From Gallionellaceae bacterium (GTDB lineage Bacteria > Pseudomonadota > Gammaproteobacteria > Burkholderiales > Thiobacillaceae), in contig JAQTLU010000021.1 of assembly GCA_028714735.1 (NCBI GenBank), forward strand, positions 16,048-50,388: a stretch of DNA of 34,341 bases. The letters are read 5' to 3'. The notes under the pieces were generated by a model that worked only from the letters and a program-made list of their open reading frames with translations, was not told the DNA's origin and did not search any database. A program made the position numbers and the translations under genes. Shown one piece after another: positions 1 through 7,128 of this stretch (position 1 is the stretch's first letter; each line of letters opens with the position of its first letter).

Positions 1-292
1 CTGGAAGCGACATGAGCCATCCGGCCCTTTCCCTCACGAACCCCGGCGGACGACTCGCCGACGGTCGCACCTACCGCTGCGCGGCAGGCACTGCTCCCTG
101 CTCGCATCCGCGCTTCTCGATGGATGATTACGTGATGATCAAGGAACTGGAAGCGACATGAGCCATCCGGCCCTTTCCCTCACGAACCCCGGCGGACGAC
201 TCGCCGACGGTCGCACCTACCGCTGCGCGGCAGGCACTGCTCCCTGCTCGCATCCGCGCTTCTCGATGGATGACTACGTGATGATCGAGGAA
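1..292. repeat. 146-bp tandem duplication (two full copies)
   Basis: Bases 1-146 and 147-292 are the same 146-bp unit and differ at only two positions (T128 versus C274, and A141 versus G287). Both differences lie near the 3' end of the unit. After the second copy, a shortened piece of the unit start (CTGACATGAGC, lacking GAAGCG) runs into the CoA-binding gene. The window opens with the bases that normally follow a unit, so another copy or the parental gene probably lies just upstream. Each unit contains one complete small reading frame, so the duplication is of a gene, not a non-coding repeat. Confidence 0.97.
12..161 (+). CDS. small hypothetical protein, tandem copy 1 (49 aa)
   Basis: The frame runs ATG (12) to TGA (159-161) and encodes 49 residues beginning MSHPALSLTNPGG and ending MIKELEAT. 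The stop overlaps the ATG of the next copy as ATGA, so the two are probably translationally coupled. The protein is hydrophilic and has two cysteines (residues 23 and 30) and a CSHPRF segment. I see no signal peptide or membrane segment. I do not recognise the family. Near-identity with the next copy means selection between copies cannot be judged, but intact frames and ATGA joints in both copies argue for real expression. An alternative is that both are by-products of a recent duplication. Confidence 0.55.
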   Translation: MSHPALSLTNPGGRLADGRTYRCAAGTAPCSHPRFSMDDYVMIKELEAT

Positions 293-301
293 CTGACATG
301 A
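158..301 (+). CDS. small hypothetical protein, tandem copy 2 (47 aa)
   Basis: This is the second copy of the small frame, from ATG (158) to TGA (299-301), 47 residues. It matches copy 1 except for Lys44 to Glu and a shorter C-terminus (ELT instead of ELEAT). Its TGA overlaps the ATG of the CoA-binding protein gene (ATGA at 298-301). The sequence GAGGA at 287-291, inside this frame, lies six bases before that ATG and is the likely ribosome binding site for the downstream gene. This places the small protein as the natural upstream partner of the CoA-binding protein. No function is recognised. Confidence 0.6.
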   Translation: MSHPALSLTNPGGRLADGRTYRCAAGTAPCSHPRFSMDDYVMIEELT

Positions 302-717
302 GCTTCGGCAACCCGAACGCCGACGAAATCCGGGCCCTACTCAAGCAGGTCAAGACCATCGCCGTGGTCGGCCTGTCGCCCAAGCCGGACCGGCCCAGCT
401 ATGCCGTGGCGCGGGCCATGCAGCGGTTCGGCTACCGCATCGTGCCGGTCCGGCCCGCTGTTGCCGAGGTGCTGGGCGAGAAGGCCTACGCCAGCCTGGC
501 CGAGATCCCGTTCCCGGTCGACCTGGTCGACGTCTTCCGGGCCGCCGAGCACATCCCCGGGGTGGTCGAGGAATGCCTGGCGATCCAGGCCCCGGCGCTC
601 TGGATCCAGGAGGGCATCGTCCACGAAGAGGCCGCCGGCAAGGCCCGCGCCGCCGGTCTCACGGTGGTGATGGACCGTTGCATCTACAAGGATTACCTGG
701 CCTTGATGACCGCATGA
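298..717 (+). CDS. CoA-binding domain protein (YccU-like)
   Basis: This 139-residue protein is a single Rossmann-like CoA-binding domain of the CoA_binding_2 type. The N-terminal half carries the nucleotide-binding turn (IAVVGLSPKPDRPSY, about residues 21-35), followed by the conserved strand RIVPVRP. The C-terminal half has ALWIQEGIVHEEAA and the family signature VVMDRCIYKDY near the end. The domain resembles the CoA-binding part of acyl-CoA synthetases and succinyl-CoA ligase alpha subunits, but it stands alone with no ligase domain, so a role in binding CoA or acyl-CoA is inferred and no reaction is assigned. The start overlaps the stop of the preceding small gene, with GAGGA six bases upstream. 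Confidence 0.9.
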   Translation: MSFGNPNADEIRALLKQVKTIAVVGLSPKPDRPSYAVARAMQRFGYRIVPVRPAVAEVLGEKAYASLAEIPFPVDLVDVFRAAEHIPGVVEECLAIQAPALWIQEGIVHEEAAGKARAAGLTVVMDRCIYKDYLALMTA

Positions 718-761
718 ATCATCGGCCAGCCGACACCCGTTCACTTTCAGGAGACCGGCCC

Positions 762-1736
762 ATGCAATACGACATCAGCGTGATCATCGAATGGGAGAAC
801 GTCCTGCTGGCCGAGCAGGAGCGCTGCTTCCGGATGCTCGAACAGCTCAGCAAACAGGTACTCGAATCGACTCGCCGCATCGAAATCGTGGTCATGTTCA
901 ATCCCGGGCAGGTCGACCGGACGATCATCGAGGAAGCCATCGGCCGGCATCTGACGACCCTGGCTGAAGACGGCCGCCGCCTGGCCTGCCGCATCGAGGC
1001 CGGACCCGGCCTGCACTACTATCAGCTGAAAAACCTCGGCATCAGGCTGGCCCACGGCGAGGTGATCGCATTCCTGGACAGTGACGTGATTCCGGAGGAG
1101 GGCTGGCTGCAGGCCCTGACCGAACCCTTCTGGTCCAACCCGGCGATCCAGGTGCTGTCCGGCCATACCTATCTCGACCCCAAGGACCTGATAAGCCGGG
1201 CCTTCGCCCTCGGCTGGTTCTTTCCGCTACGCAGCAGCGAACCCATACTGAAGGCGGACAGCCGCTACTTCTTCGCCAACAACCTCGCATTCCGGCGTGT
1301 AGTGCTTGAGGGGCACCCCTTCCCCGACATGAGCGAAGGAATGACCCGCGGCGCCTGCGTCATGCTCAAGGCGGACCTGTCGCAGCATGGCATCGCCATC
1401 TGGAGCAACAGCGCGGCCCAGACCAGCCACCCGGCACCCAATGGCCTGGCCCACTTCGCGGCGCGCGGGCTGGCGCAGGGACGCGACTGGGCGATGGATC
1501 GCGAAGCAGAAGGCATCCCGCCCTGGCGTACCGGCCTGCGGGCCCTGCGCAAATTCGTTTCCAAGCCCTGGCGCATGTTCACGCGCACATTGAGATTTGG
1601 CCGCGGGATCGGTTTGCCCATCTGGCAGATGCCTTTGGTGGTATCGATCATGGCCTTGTTCTATCTTGAAGGCCTGCTCGGCACCTGGGCCTATGTGCTG
1701 GCGCCGGAACACAGCCGCCGCTGGTGGCGCGTCTGA
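762..1736 (+). CDS. glycosyltransferase family 2 protein
   Basis: The protein has 324 residues. A GT-A fold is indicated by the N-terminal strand YDISVIIEW, the segment LKNLGIRLAHGE before the metal-binding motif, and the DxD motif FLDSD (Asp106 and Asp108). FANNLAFRR (about 170-179) fits the acceptor side. A hydrophobic segment near the C-terminus (about 287-313) probably anchors it in the inner membrane. The frame is open further upstream into the previous gene, but ATG 762 has AGGAGA at 749-754 and the alignable domain begins there. Sugar donor and acceptor cannot be read from sequence. No other glycan genes are adjacent, although two ATP-grasp genes of polysaccharide type lie 3 kb downstream. 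Confidence 0.85.
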   Translation: MQYDISVIIEWENVLLAEQERCFRMLEQLSKQVLESTRRIEIVVMFNPGQVDRTIIEEAIGRHLTTLAEDGRRLACRIEAGPGLHYYQLKNLGIRLAHGEVIAFLDSDVIPEEGWLQALTEPFWSNPAIQVLSGHTYLDPKDLISRAFALGWFFPLRSSEPILKADSRYFFANNLAFRRVVLEGHPFPDMSEGMTRGACVMLKADLSQHGIAIWSNSAAQTSHPAPNGLAHFAARGLAQGRDWAMDREAEGIPPWRTGLRALRKFVSKPWRMFTRTLRFGRGIGLPIWQMPLVVSIMALFYLEGLLGTWAYVLAPEHSRRWWRV

Positions 1737-1781
1737 GTCCGGCACGCCAAGCGCCATGACAATTCGGTTATCCTCGCCCTC

Positions 1782-2615
1782 ATGAGACTGACCTTCACCA
1801 AGATGCAGGGCCTGGGCAACGACTTCGTCGTCTTCGACGGCGTGCGTCAGCACGTCGACCTGAAGCCCGAACAACTGCGCCTGTTGGCCGACCGCCATTT
1901 CGGCGTCGGCTGCGACCAGATCCTCCTGGTCGAGCGGCCCGGCCGGCCGGATTGCGACTTCCGCTACCGCATCTTCAACGCCGACGGCGGCGAGGTGCAG
2001 CAGTGCGGCAACGGCGCCCGCTGCTTCGCCCGCTTCGTCCACGACCAGGGGCTGACCGACAAGCGCGAGATCCGGGTCGAGACCGCCTCCGGCATCATCG
2101 TGCCGCGTCTGGAGGCGGACGGCCAGGTCACCGTGGACATGGGACCGCCGCGCTTCGAGCCGGCCGAGATCCCGTTCGTCGCCGACGCCCGTGCCGTCAC
2201 CTATGTCCTCGACGACCTGCCCGACGGGCCGGTCGAGCTGGTGGCGCTGTCGATGGGCAACCCCCATGCCGTGCTGGAGACCTGCAACGTCGACACCGCG
2301 CCGGTGGCCGAATGGGGCCCGCTGATCGAGCATCACCCGCGCTTTCCGGAGCGGGTCAACGTCGGCTTCATGCAACTGTTGCATAGTCGCGCGATCCGGC
2401 TCAGGGTGTTCGAACGCGGCAGCGGCGAGACCCTGGCCTGCGGCACCGGCGCCTGCGCCGCCGCCGTGGCCGGGATGGTGCGCGGCCTGCTCGAGCGCGA
2501 GGTGGAAGTGCAAACCCGGGGCGGCCGGCTTACCATACGCTGGGACGGCGAGGGCCATCCGGTTCTCATGACCGGCCCGGCGGTCAGCGTTTTCGAAGGC
2601 GAGATAGAGATATAA
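1782..2615 (+). CDS. dapF: diaminopimelate epimerase
   Basis: DapF interconverts LL- and meso-2,6-diaminopimelate, the last epimerisation before lysine and the peptidoglycan cross-linking residue. It is cytosolic and needs no cofactor. The 277 residues match the family length. The two catalytic cysteines are visible in CGNGARCFA (Cys75) and in [16 protein letters not shown] (Cys220), and the substrate-binding GNDF and GNPHAV segments are present. The start has no Shine-Dalgarno sequence, and a TTATCC hexamer lies eight bases upstream, so a very short or absent leader is possible. The DUF484 gene follows after two bases and xerC after that, the same order as in many proteobacteria. Confidence 0.97.
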   Translation: MRLTFTKMQGLGNDFVVFDGVRQHVDLKPEQLRLLADRHFGVGCDQILLVERPGRPDCDFRYRIFNADGGEVQQCGNGARCFARFVHDQGLTDKREIRVETASGIIVPRLEADGQVTVDMGPPRFEPAEIPFVADARAVTYVLDDLPDGPVELVALSMGNPHAVLETCNVDTAPVAEWGPLIEHHPRFPERVNVGFMQLLHSRAIRLRVFERGSGETLACGTGACAAAVAGMVRGLLEREVEVQTRGGRLTIRWDGEGHPVLMTGPAVSVFEGEIEI

Positions 2616-2617
2616 CA

Positions 2618-3250
2618 ATGCAAATGGACAACCTTACCCAGGACCAGATCGCCCAGTACCTCAAGGACAATCCCGAGTTGCTGTCCCAGATCAACCTGCC
2701 TCACCCCTACAGCGGCCAGGCCATCTCGATCGGCGAGCGCCAGGTCATGCTGCTGCGCGACCGCGCCCGCAACCTGGAAAACAAGCTGAAGGAATTCATC
2801 CAGTTCGCCGAGGAGAACGACTCCATCGGCGACAAGATGCACCGACTGTCGCTCGGCCTGATGCGGGCCAGGTCGCTGCCGGCGGCGCTGGAATCACTCT
2901 ACCTCAGCCTGACCGAGCAGTTCGCCATTCCGCACGTGGCGCTGCGGGTTTGGAGCGTCGGCCACGAAATGGTCGAGTTCACCCCGGTCAGCGATGACAT
3001 CCGGGTGCTGGCCGCCGGCCTGAACCAGCCCCAGTGCGGCGGCGACGCCCCGGACGAGATCTGCGCCTGGTTCGGCGAAAACGGCGCCCACCTGCGCTCG
3101 TTCGCCCTCACGCCGCTGCGCGACGAAGGCGTCGAGGGCCTGCTGGTCATGGCCTCCGAGGACGCCAAGCGGTTCTACCCCGAGATGGGCACGCTGTACC
3201 TGAACTGGCTGGGCGAGCTGTCCTCGGCGGCAATCGCGCGCTTCCTGTAG
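2618..3250 (+). CDS. DUF484 family protein
   Basis: This 210-residue protein belongs to the DUF484 family, usually encoded between dapF and xerC, as here. The N-terminus (DQIAQYLKDNPELL, then LPHPYSGQAISIGERQVMLL) is the family signature. A probable coiled coil follows (about residues 40-70, RDRARNLENKLKEFIQFAEEN), and the C-terminal half resembles a GAF-like domain. Biochemical function is unknown. The conserved linkage with the recombinase gene is suggestive only. It starts two bases after the dapF stop. An in-frame ATG two codons downstream (2624) is an alternative start. Confidence 0.92.
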   Translation: MQMDNLTQDQIAQYLKDNPELLSQINLPHPYSGQAISIGERQVMLLRDRARNLENKLKEFIQFAEENDSIGDKMHRLSLGLMRARSLPAALESLYLSLTEQFAIPHVALRVWSVGHEMVEFTPVSDDIRVLAAGLNQPQCGGDAPDEICAWFGENGAHLRSFALTPLRDEGVEGLLVMASEDAKRFYPEMGTLYLNWLGELSSAAIARFL

Positions 3251-3265
3251 CGAGTCTCCCCAGCC

Positions 3266-4141
3266 ATGGCCGCAACGGCCTTCGCCGACTTCCTCGACCA
3301 CCTGCGCGCCCGCAGCTACAGCGCCCGGACCATCGAGGCCTACGGCGAGGACCTGCGCCACCTGGCCGAGCTGGCCGGCACCACGGCGCTGCCGCGCCTG
3401 GCCCCGCACGACATCCGCCGTTATCTCGCCGTGCTGCACGGCCGCGGCTATGCCGCCGGCAGCCTGGCCCGCATCCTGTCCGGCTGGCGCGCCTACTACC
3501 GCTATCTCGCCCGCCAGGGCCAGGCCGAGGCCAATCCCTGCACCGGCATCCGCCCGCCCAAGGGCCCCAAGCGGCTGCCGCATACCCTGTCCCCGGACGA
3601 GATGGCGCAACTGCTGGAGAACGACAGCAGCGACCCCCTGGCCATCCAGGACCACGCCATGTTCGAGCTGATCTACTCCTCGGGCCTGCGCCTGGCCGAA
3701 CTGGTCGGCCTCGACCTGACCAGCGTCGACCGCCAGAGCGGCGAGGTGCGCGTACTCGGCAAAGGCAGCAAGGAACGCATCGTGCCGGTCGGCGCCAAGG
3801 CCCTCGCCGCGCTGGCGGACTGGCTGGCCATCCGCGCGCAGGTGGCCCGGGATGACCACGCCCTGTTCGTCGGCGCCCGCGGCGCCCGCATCTCGCCGCG
3901 CGTGGTGCAGGCCCGGCTGAAGGTCCAGGCGATCAACCAGGGCATCAGCCAGAACGTCCACCCGCACGCCTTGCGCCATTCCTTCGCCTCGCACGTGCTG
4001 CAGTCCTCCGGCGACCTGCGCGCGGTGCAGGAGATGCTCGGCCACGCCAGCCTGTCGACCACCCAAATCTATACGCATCTGGACTTTCAGCACCTGGCCA
4101 AGGTCTATGACCAGACCCATCCGAGGGCGAAGAAAAAGTAG
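3266..4141 (+). CDS. xerC: tyrosine recombinase XerC
   Basis: XerC works with XerD at dif to resolve chromosome dimers at the division septum. The 291-residue protein has the N-terminal SAM-like core-binding domain (about 1-90) and the C-terminal catalytic domain. All catalytic residues are present: Arg142 in SSGLRLAEL, Lys166 in GKGSKER, His234 and Arg237 in HPHALRHSF, His260 in LGHASLSTTQ, and the nucleophile Tyr269 in QIYTHLD. The position after dapF and DUF484 supports XerC rather than XerD or a phage integrase. It is separated by 15 bases from the previous gene and 6 from the next. Confidence 0.96.
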   Translation: MAATAFADFLDHLRARSYSARTIEAYGEDLRHLAELAGTTALPRLAPHDIRRYLAVLHGRGYAAGSLARILSGWRAYYRYLARQGQAEANPCTGIRPPKGPKRLPHTLSPDEMAQLLENDSSDPLAIQDHAMFELIYSSGLRLAELVGLDLTSVDRQSGEVRVLGKGSKERIVPVGAKALAALADWLAIRAQVARDDHALFVGARGARISPRVVQARLKVQAINQGISQNVHPHALRHSFASHVLQSSGDLRAVQEMLGHASLSTTQIYTHLDFQHLAKVYDQTHPRAKKK

Positions 4142-4147
4142 CGGGTC

Positions 4148-4903
4148 ATGGTCAGCGCCAGCTTCCGCTTCTATGAGGAACTGAACGACTTCCTGGCGCC
4201 GGAACGGCGCTACCGGACCTTCGCCAGCACTTGTGCCGAGGCCGCCAGCGCCAAGCACATGATCGAGGCGCTCGGGGTGCCCCACACCGAGGTCGAGCTG
4301 ATCCTGGTGAACGGCGAGTCGGTCGGCTTCGACCACCGGTTGCAGGAGGGCGACCGGGTGGCGGTCTACCCCAAGTTCGAGGCGCTCGACGTGACTCCCC
4401 TGCTCAGGCTGCGCGCGCGGCCGCTACGGGACACGCGCTTCGTCGCCGACGCCCACCTGGGCGGCCTCGCCAGGCTGCTGCGCATGGCCGGCTTCGACAC
4501 CCTGTACGACAACCATTTCCAGGATGCCGAGATCGTCGGCATCGCCAACCGCGAGGGCCGCATCGTCCTCAGCCGCGACCGCGAACTGCTCAAGCGACGC
4601 GAGGTCAGCCACGGCTGCTACGTCCACGCCATCGAAACCAAGGTGCAACTGCGCGAGATCGTCGAACGGCTGGACCTGTCACGCAGCGCCCGGCCGTTCC
4701 GCCTGTGCCTGGAATGCAATGCGCCGCTGCATCCGGTTGCCAAGGCCGCGGTGCTGGATCGCCTGCCGGAGCGGGTGCGCGCGGAGCAGACGCGCTTCAG
4801 CGCCTGCGACCTCTGCGGCCGGGTCTACTGGGAAGGTTCGCACTGGCGCGCCATGCGCCAAGTGCTGGCCGGGTTGCTGCCGGAGCAGGCGGCCGATGTG
4901 TAA
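4148..4903 (+). CDS. Mut7-C RNase-domain protein with N-terminal ubiquitin-like domain
   Basis: The 251-residue protein has two parts. Residues 1-82 form a ThiS/MoaD-like beta-grasp domain (SASFRFYEELNDFL ... LQEGDRVAVYPKFEALDV) of the kind found fused to Mut7-C. Residues 95-230 are the Mut7-C domain, a PIN-like nuclease fold with candidate acidic residues at Asp101 (FVADAHLG) and Asp144 (LSRDREL). It ends in a four-cysteine zinc ribbon (Cys187, Cys190, Cys220, Cys223). The family is predicted to act on RNA, but the substrate is unknown. Its last 79 bases overlap the convergent ATP-grasp gene. It lies six bases after xerC and is probably cotranscribed with it. Confidence 0.88.
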   Translation: MVSASFRFYEELNDFLAPERRYRTFASTCAEAASAKHMIEALGVPHTEVELILVNGESVGFDHRLQEGDRVAVYPKFEALDVTPLLRLRARPLRDTRFVADAHLGGLARLLRMAGFDTLYDNHFQDAEIVGIANREGRIVLSRDRELLKRREVSHGCYVHAIETKVQLREIVERLDLSRSARPFRLCLECNAPLHPVAKAAVLDRLPERVRAEQTRFSACDLCGRVYWEGSHWRAMRQVLAGLLPEQAADV

Positions 4904-5778
4904 GGGGGCGTCAGCAGGCGCTCGACCAGCAGGTCGATCAAGGGCTCGTCGCCGACGATGAAGCCGGGGGTCGGGTTGTTCTCGATCACCACGAAACCGG
5001 CCTCCGTCGCCATCAGATCCACTTCATTGACGGTCGCGCCGATCGCCTCGGTCGCCCTGGCTGCCAGGGCAATTTCTTCCTCGCCGGGCCGGTATTCGCC
5101 TATCGTGGAGCCCAATGAGACGCTGCCCACCCAGCGTTCCCCGGCCGGTTCCAGCGCCACCAGGCTGCGGCTGTAGGCATAGGCAAAGTCGCCGTTGATG
5201 ATGGCGATGCGTATGTCGTAGGGCTCGGCATTCTTCAGATAGGGCTGCACGATGAAGCCGGCCGCATAGCGGTCGAGCGCCTCCCGGCTGAAGGCCGTGT
5301 CCAGCCAGCGCCAGAATTCGCCCGGGTGGTTCAGCTTGCGGACCTCACGGGCCCGGCCGCCCATGTTCGGCTTGACCACCAGCGGATAGCCCCAGGCATT
5401 GATTTCCCCGGCCTGCCTGAAATAGTCCTCGCGGCCATGCAGCAGGCGTGTCGGCGGCGTACTGATACCTTGTGCGGCCATGGTCCGGCCTGCCAGGCAT
5501 TTGTCGTAATCCGCGCGGGAGGCCGGCAGCGAATTGATGCACTGCACACCCATCTCCGCCAGGTCTTCGAGCACCGCCAAGGTCCTGGCGTTGTCCAGCC
5601 AGTTCCGATTGGCCACGCTGGCATAGACCCGGTTGAGCACCAGGTCGAAACCGGCCAGGCCGGCGGCGTCGACGCTGCGTATATCGACCAGCGCGCATTC
5701 GTGGCCCCTCAGCGCCACCGATTGCCGGATCTGTCGCTCGGACCATTCGAGATCCTGGTGCAGTATCGCTACGCGCAA
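4825..5778 (-). CDS. RimK-like ATP-grasp ligase
   Basis: This 317-residue protein fits the ATP-grasp superfamily, nearest in look to RimK-type ligases that form amide bonds through an acyl phosphate. The N-terminal pre-ATP-grasp domain begins MRVAILHQDLEW. The ATP-binding lysine is in YPLVVKPNMGG (Lys136), FIVQPYLKN is the hinge strand, and the metal and ATP ligands are in NEVDLMA (Asp254) and VIENNPTPGF (Glu266, Asn268). The start codon is TTG (5778-5776), chosen because the beta strand RVAIL begins directly after it and no good ATG fits. It lies six bases after the stop of the TupA-like gene. About 26 C-terminal residues are encoded antisense to the end of the Mut7-C gene. The substrate is unknown. 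Confidence 0.82.
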   Translation of the reverse strand: MRVAILHQDLEWSERQIRQSVALRGHECALVDIRSVDAAGLAGFDLVLNRVYASVANRNWLDNARTLAVLEDLAEMGVQCINSLPASRADYDKCLAGRTMAAQGISTPPTRLLHGREDYFRQAGEINAWGYPLVVKPNMGGRAREVRKLNHPGEFWRWLDTAFSREALDRYAAGFIVQPYLKNAEPYDIRIAIINGDFAYAYSRSLVALEPAGERWVGSVSLGSTIGEYRPGEEEIALAARATEAIGATVNEVDLMATEAGFVVIENNPTPGFIVGDEPLIDLLVERLLTPPYTSAACSGSNPASTWRMARQCEPSQ

Positions 5779-5784
5779 TCGACC

Positions 5785-6705
5785 CTACCCGGAGGTCGGG
5801 GCGCGGGCAGGCAGCACCCATTGCCCGCCCAGCCATTTGTTGAATACCCGGCAGGTGCTGGGCTTGCCCGGCAGGCCGCCATAAGGATAGACGGTCATTT
5901 CACCCAGCCGGACGCCTTCGGGGGTGTCGTACAGGTCCACCCGGACGAAATCCAGGCCGCGTCCCAGGCGCTCTGCAGCCGCGACCAGGTCGGCCAGGCT
6001 GTCCGGCCTGTCCCGGGGCGATTCATGATCGATCGGGATCTCGGTCCGGGTCAGCCTGAATGGCTGCCAGTCGCGGTCGAAAAACAGGTTGTCCGCATCG
6101 GTCAGGGCGAACAAGGGGCCGCCTACCGCGATCGCCCGCACGGTCCCCGCCATGGTGAACAGGCGATAGACCCTGAAAATGCCGCCGCCGCGCTGGGCCA
6201 CCGCCGCTTCGACCACGATCGCGGGCTGGATGCCCTGATAGGCCCATTCCTTGCGCAAGTACTTGCGGCCCAGCCAATCCTTGCACAGTGCGATGCATTC
6301 CTCACGGCTGAGGCGGAATTCCGCCACGGCCTCCGGACGGGCAGGGCCGCCGTTGCTGTCGACGAAGTGCCTGCCATCGCCATAGCGGTAAAGGATGCCG
6401 TCAATGCAGGCGATGTTCCAGCCGCAGCCGTGATTGGCCTTGATGAAATAACGCTCCGGCAGGTCGTCGAAGGGGATGCTTTCCGGCGCCCCGGTCACGT
6501 AGAGCGTCTCGACCGGTTCGACACCTCGTGCCCGGGCATAGTCCTTGACCCGCAGCTTGTCCTGTACCGTGGTCAGCAGCGGATTCCGGTCGTGCTTGAG
6601 CCGCCAGCGCACCTTCCAGGAAAAACTCCGGTCCCAGCGCTCGCGCCATAAGGTCAGGCGACGCGCCAGTTTTTTACCGACACCGTATTTACTCCAACTG
6701 GCCAT
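5785..6705 (-). CDS. TupA-like ATP-grasp protein
   Basis: The 306-residue protein resembles the TupA-like ATP-grasp family, named after a protein needed for teichuronopeptide synthesis and often found in surface-polysaccharide loci. Family features are the basic N-terminal region, the conserved DKLRVKDYAR segment, YFIKANHGCGWNI (ATP-binding lysine and glycine-rich turn), and the C-terminal FVRVDLYDTPEGVRLGEMT with acidic ligands followed by YPYGGLPG. It probably ligates an amino acid to a carboxyl group of a sugar or peptide, but this is inferred from the family. It sits 15 bases downstream of the MoaD-like gene and 6 bases upstream of the RimK-like gene, so the three form one probable transcript. 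Confidence 0.85.
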   Translation of the reverse strand: MASWSKYGVGKKLARRLTLWRERWDRSFSWKVRWRLKHDRNPLLTTVQDKLRVKDYARARGVEPVETLYVTGAPESIPFDDLPERYFIKANHGCGWNIACIDGILYRYGDGRHFVDSNGGPARPEAVAEFRLSREECIALCKDWLGRKYLRKEWAYQGIQPAIVVEAAVAQRGGGIFRVYRLFTMAGTVRAIAVGGPLFALTDADNLFFDRDWQPFRLTRTEIPIDHESPRDRPDSLADLVAAAERLGRGLDFVRVDLYDTPEGVRLGEMTVYPYGGLPGKPSTCRVFNKWLGGQWVLPARAPTSG

Positions 6706-6720
6706 GGCAGACTGACCCGG

Positions 6721-6981
6721 TCAAAGGCTCACCGATTCGATGAAGGCGATCTCGTCGCCGGCCTGCAGCTCGGTGGCGAAGTTGGCATCCTTCTTGTTGA
6801 TGGTGACGTGCAGGGTGGCGCGCGGCTGGCCGAAGGCGGCCTGCCAGTCGCCGCCGCGCATGGCCAGCACCTTCATCAGGCCGGCCACATCCTTGACGCT
6901 GGGCGGCAGGCGCAGGCTCTCGCGCCCGATCGACAGCTTGGCCATGAGGTCGGCGAAATAGAGGACAGTGATGGGGTTCAT
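6721..6981 (-). CDS. MoaD/ThiS-like beta-grasp protein without C-terminal Gly-Gly
   Basis: The 86-residue protein has the MoaD pattern: ITVLYFADLMAKL at the first strand, a middle segment with GGDWQAAFG, the strand HVTINKK, and ELQAGDEIAFIESVSL at the end. True MoaD, which carries sulfur for molybdopterin synthesis, ends in Gly-Gly so it can be adenylated and thiocarboxylated. Here the chain stops at SVSL and no glycine pair occurs there. Reading through the TGA would not restore one. It therefore either serves a non-sulfur-carrier role or is processed or modified differently. It is the first gene of a minus-strand unit with two ATP-grasp genes and is divergent from uvrD. No moaE or other molybdopterin gene is nearby. 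Confidence 0.8.
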   Translation of the reverse strand: MNPITVLYFADLMAKLSIGRESLRLPPSVKDVAGLMKVLAMRGGDWQAAFGQPRATLHVTINKKDANFATELQAGDEIAFIESVSL

Positions 6982-7053
6982 GGGTGACTCCGTGGGATCA
7001 TCGTTGGCCGGATTTTACCGGCAGTTTGAAACAGAACGCTTGGCGCACATTAT

Positions 7054-7092
7054 CTCCCTCTCCCCTTGAGGGAGGGGCAGGGGTGAGGGGGA
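7054..7092. repeat. GC-rich intergenic repeat with hairpin
   Basis: CTCCCTC (7054-7060) and GAGGGAG (7068-7074) form a perfect 7-bp stem around a 7-base loop, followed by a G-rich run with GGGGTGAGGGGGA. This pattern resembles the short palindromic elements scattered between genes in many proteobacteria. It lies between the divergent MoaD-like gene and uvrD. Only one copy is in this window, so its family cannot be proved here. Confidence 0.55.
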
Positions 7093-7113
7093 GCCGGTCG
7101 GTGTTCGACCGGC
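7093..7113. promoter_or_regulatory. 8-bp inverted repeat upstream of uvrD (candidate operator)
   Basis: GCCGGTCG (7093-7100) and CGACCGGC (7106-7113) are perfect inverted repeats around GTGTT. The dyad ends ten bases before the TATAAT hexamer of uvrD and so covers the place where a -35 box would be. It is not a classic LexA box (CTGT-N8-ACAG). It could be a repressor site or the end of the adjacent repeat element. Confidence 0.4.
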
Positions 7114-7122
7114 CAGGGCGGC

Positions 7123-7128
7123 TATAAT
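7123..7128 (+). promoter_or_regulatory. -10 box of uvrD promoter
   Basis: A perfect TATAAT lies only eight bases before the uvrD ATG. No convincing -35 box is found 16-18 bases upstream. A transcript started at the usual distance would begin within about two bases of the start codon, and there is no Shine-Dalgarno sequence in the intervening AATCCCCGCCC. The arrangement suggests a leaderless or nearly leaderless mRNA. Confidence 0.55.

Noticed and set aside
1-292. CRISPR array
   Set aside because: The unit is a 146-bp coding duplication with no alternating repeat and spacer.
573-761. 63-codon extension of the glycosyltransferase frame
   Set aside because: Lies inside the CoA-binding gene, Arg/Gly/Pro-rich, while ATG 762 has AGGAGA in place.
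1227-2618. Long minus-strand frame opposite the glycosyltransferase end and dapF
   Set aside because: Spans two unrelated plus-strand genes, has low-complexity His/Ala/Gly-rich composition and no family motif; a by-product of high GC in the third codon position.
2894-4336. 480-codon minus-strand frame opposite DUF484, xerC and Mut7-C
   Set aside because: Covers three well-identified genes and shows only Gly/Ala/Val/Gln-rich sequence typical of antisense shadows.
7093-7113. LexA (SOS) box for uvrD
   Set aside because: The dyad does not fit CTGT-N8-ACAG and no such box is present between 6982 and 7136.
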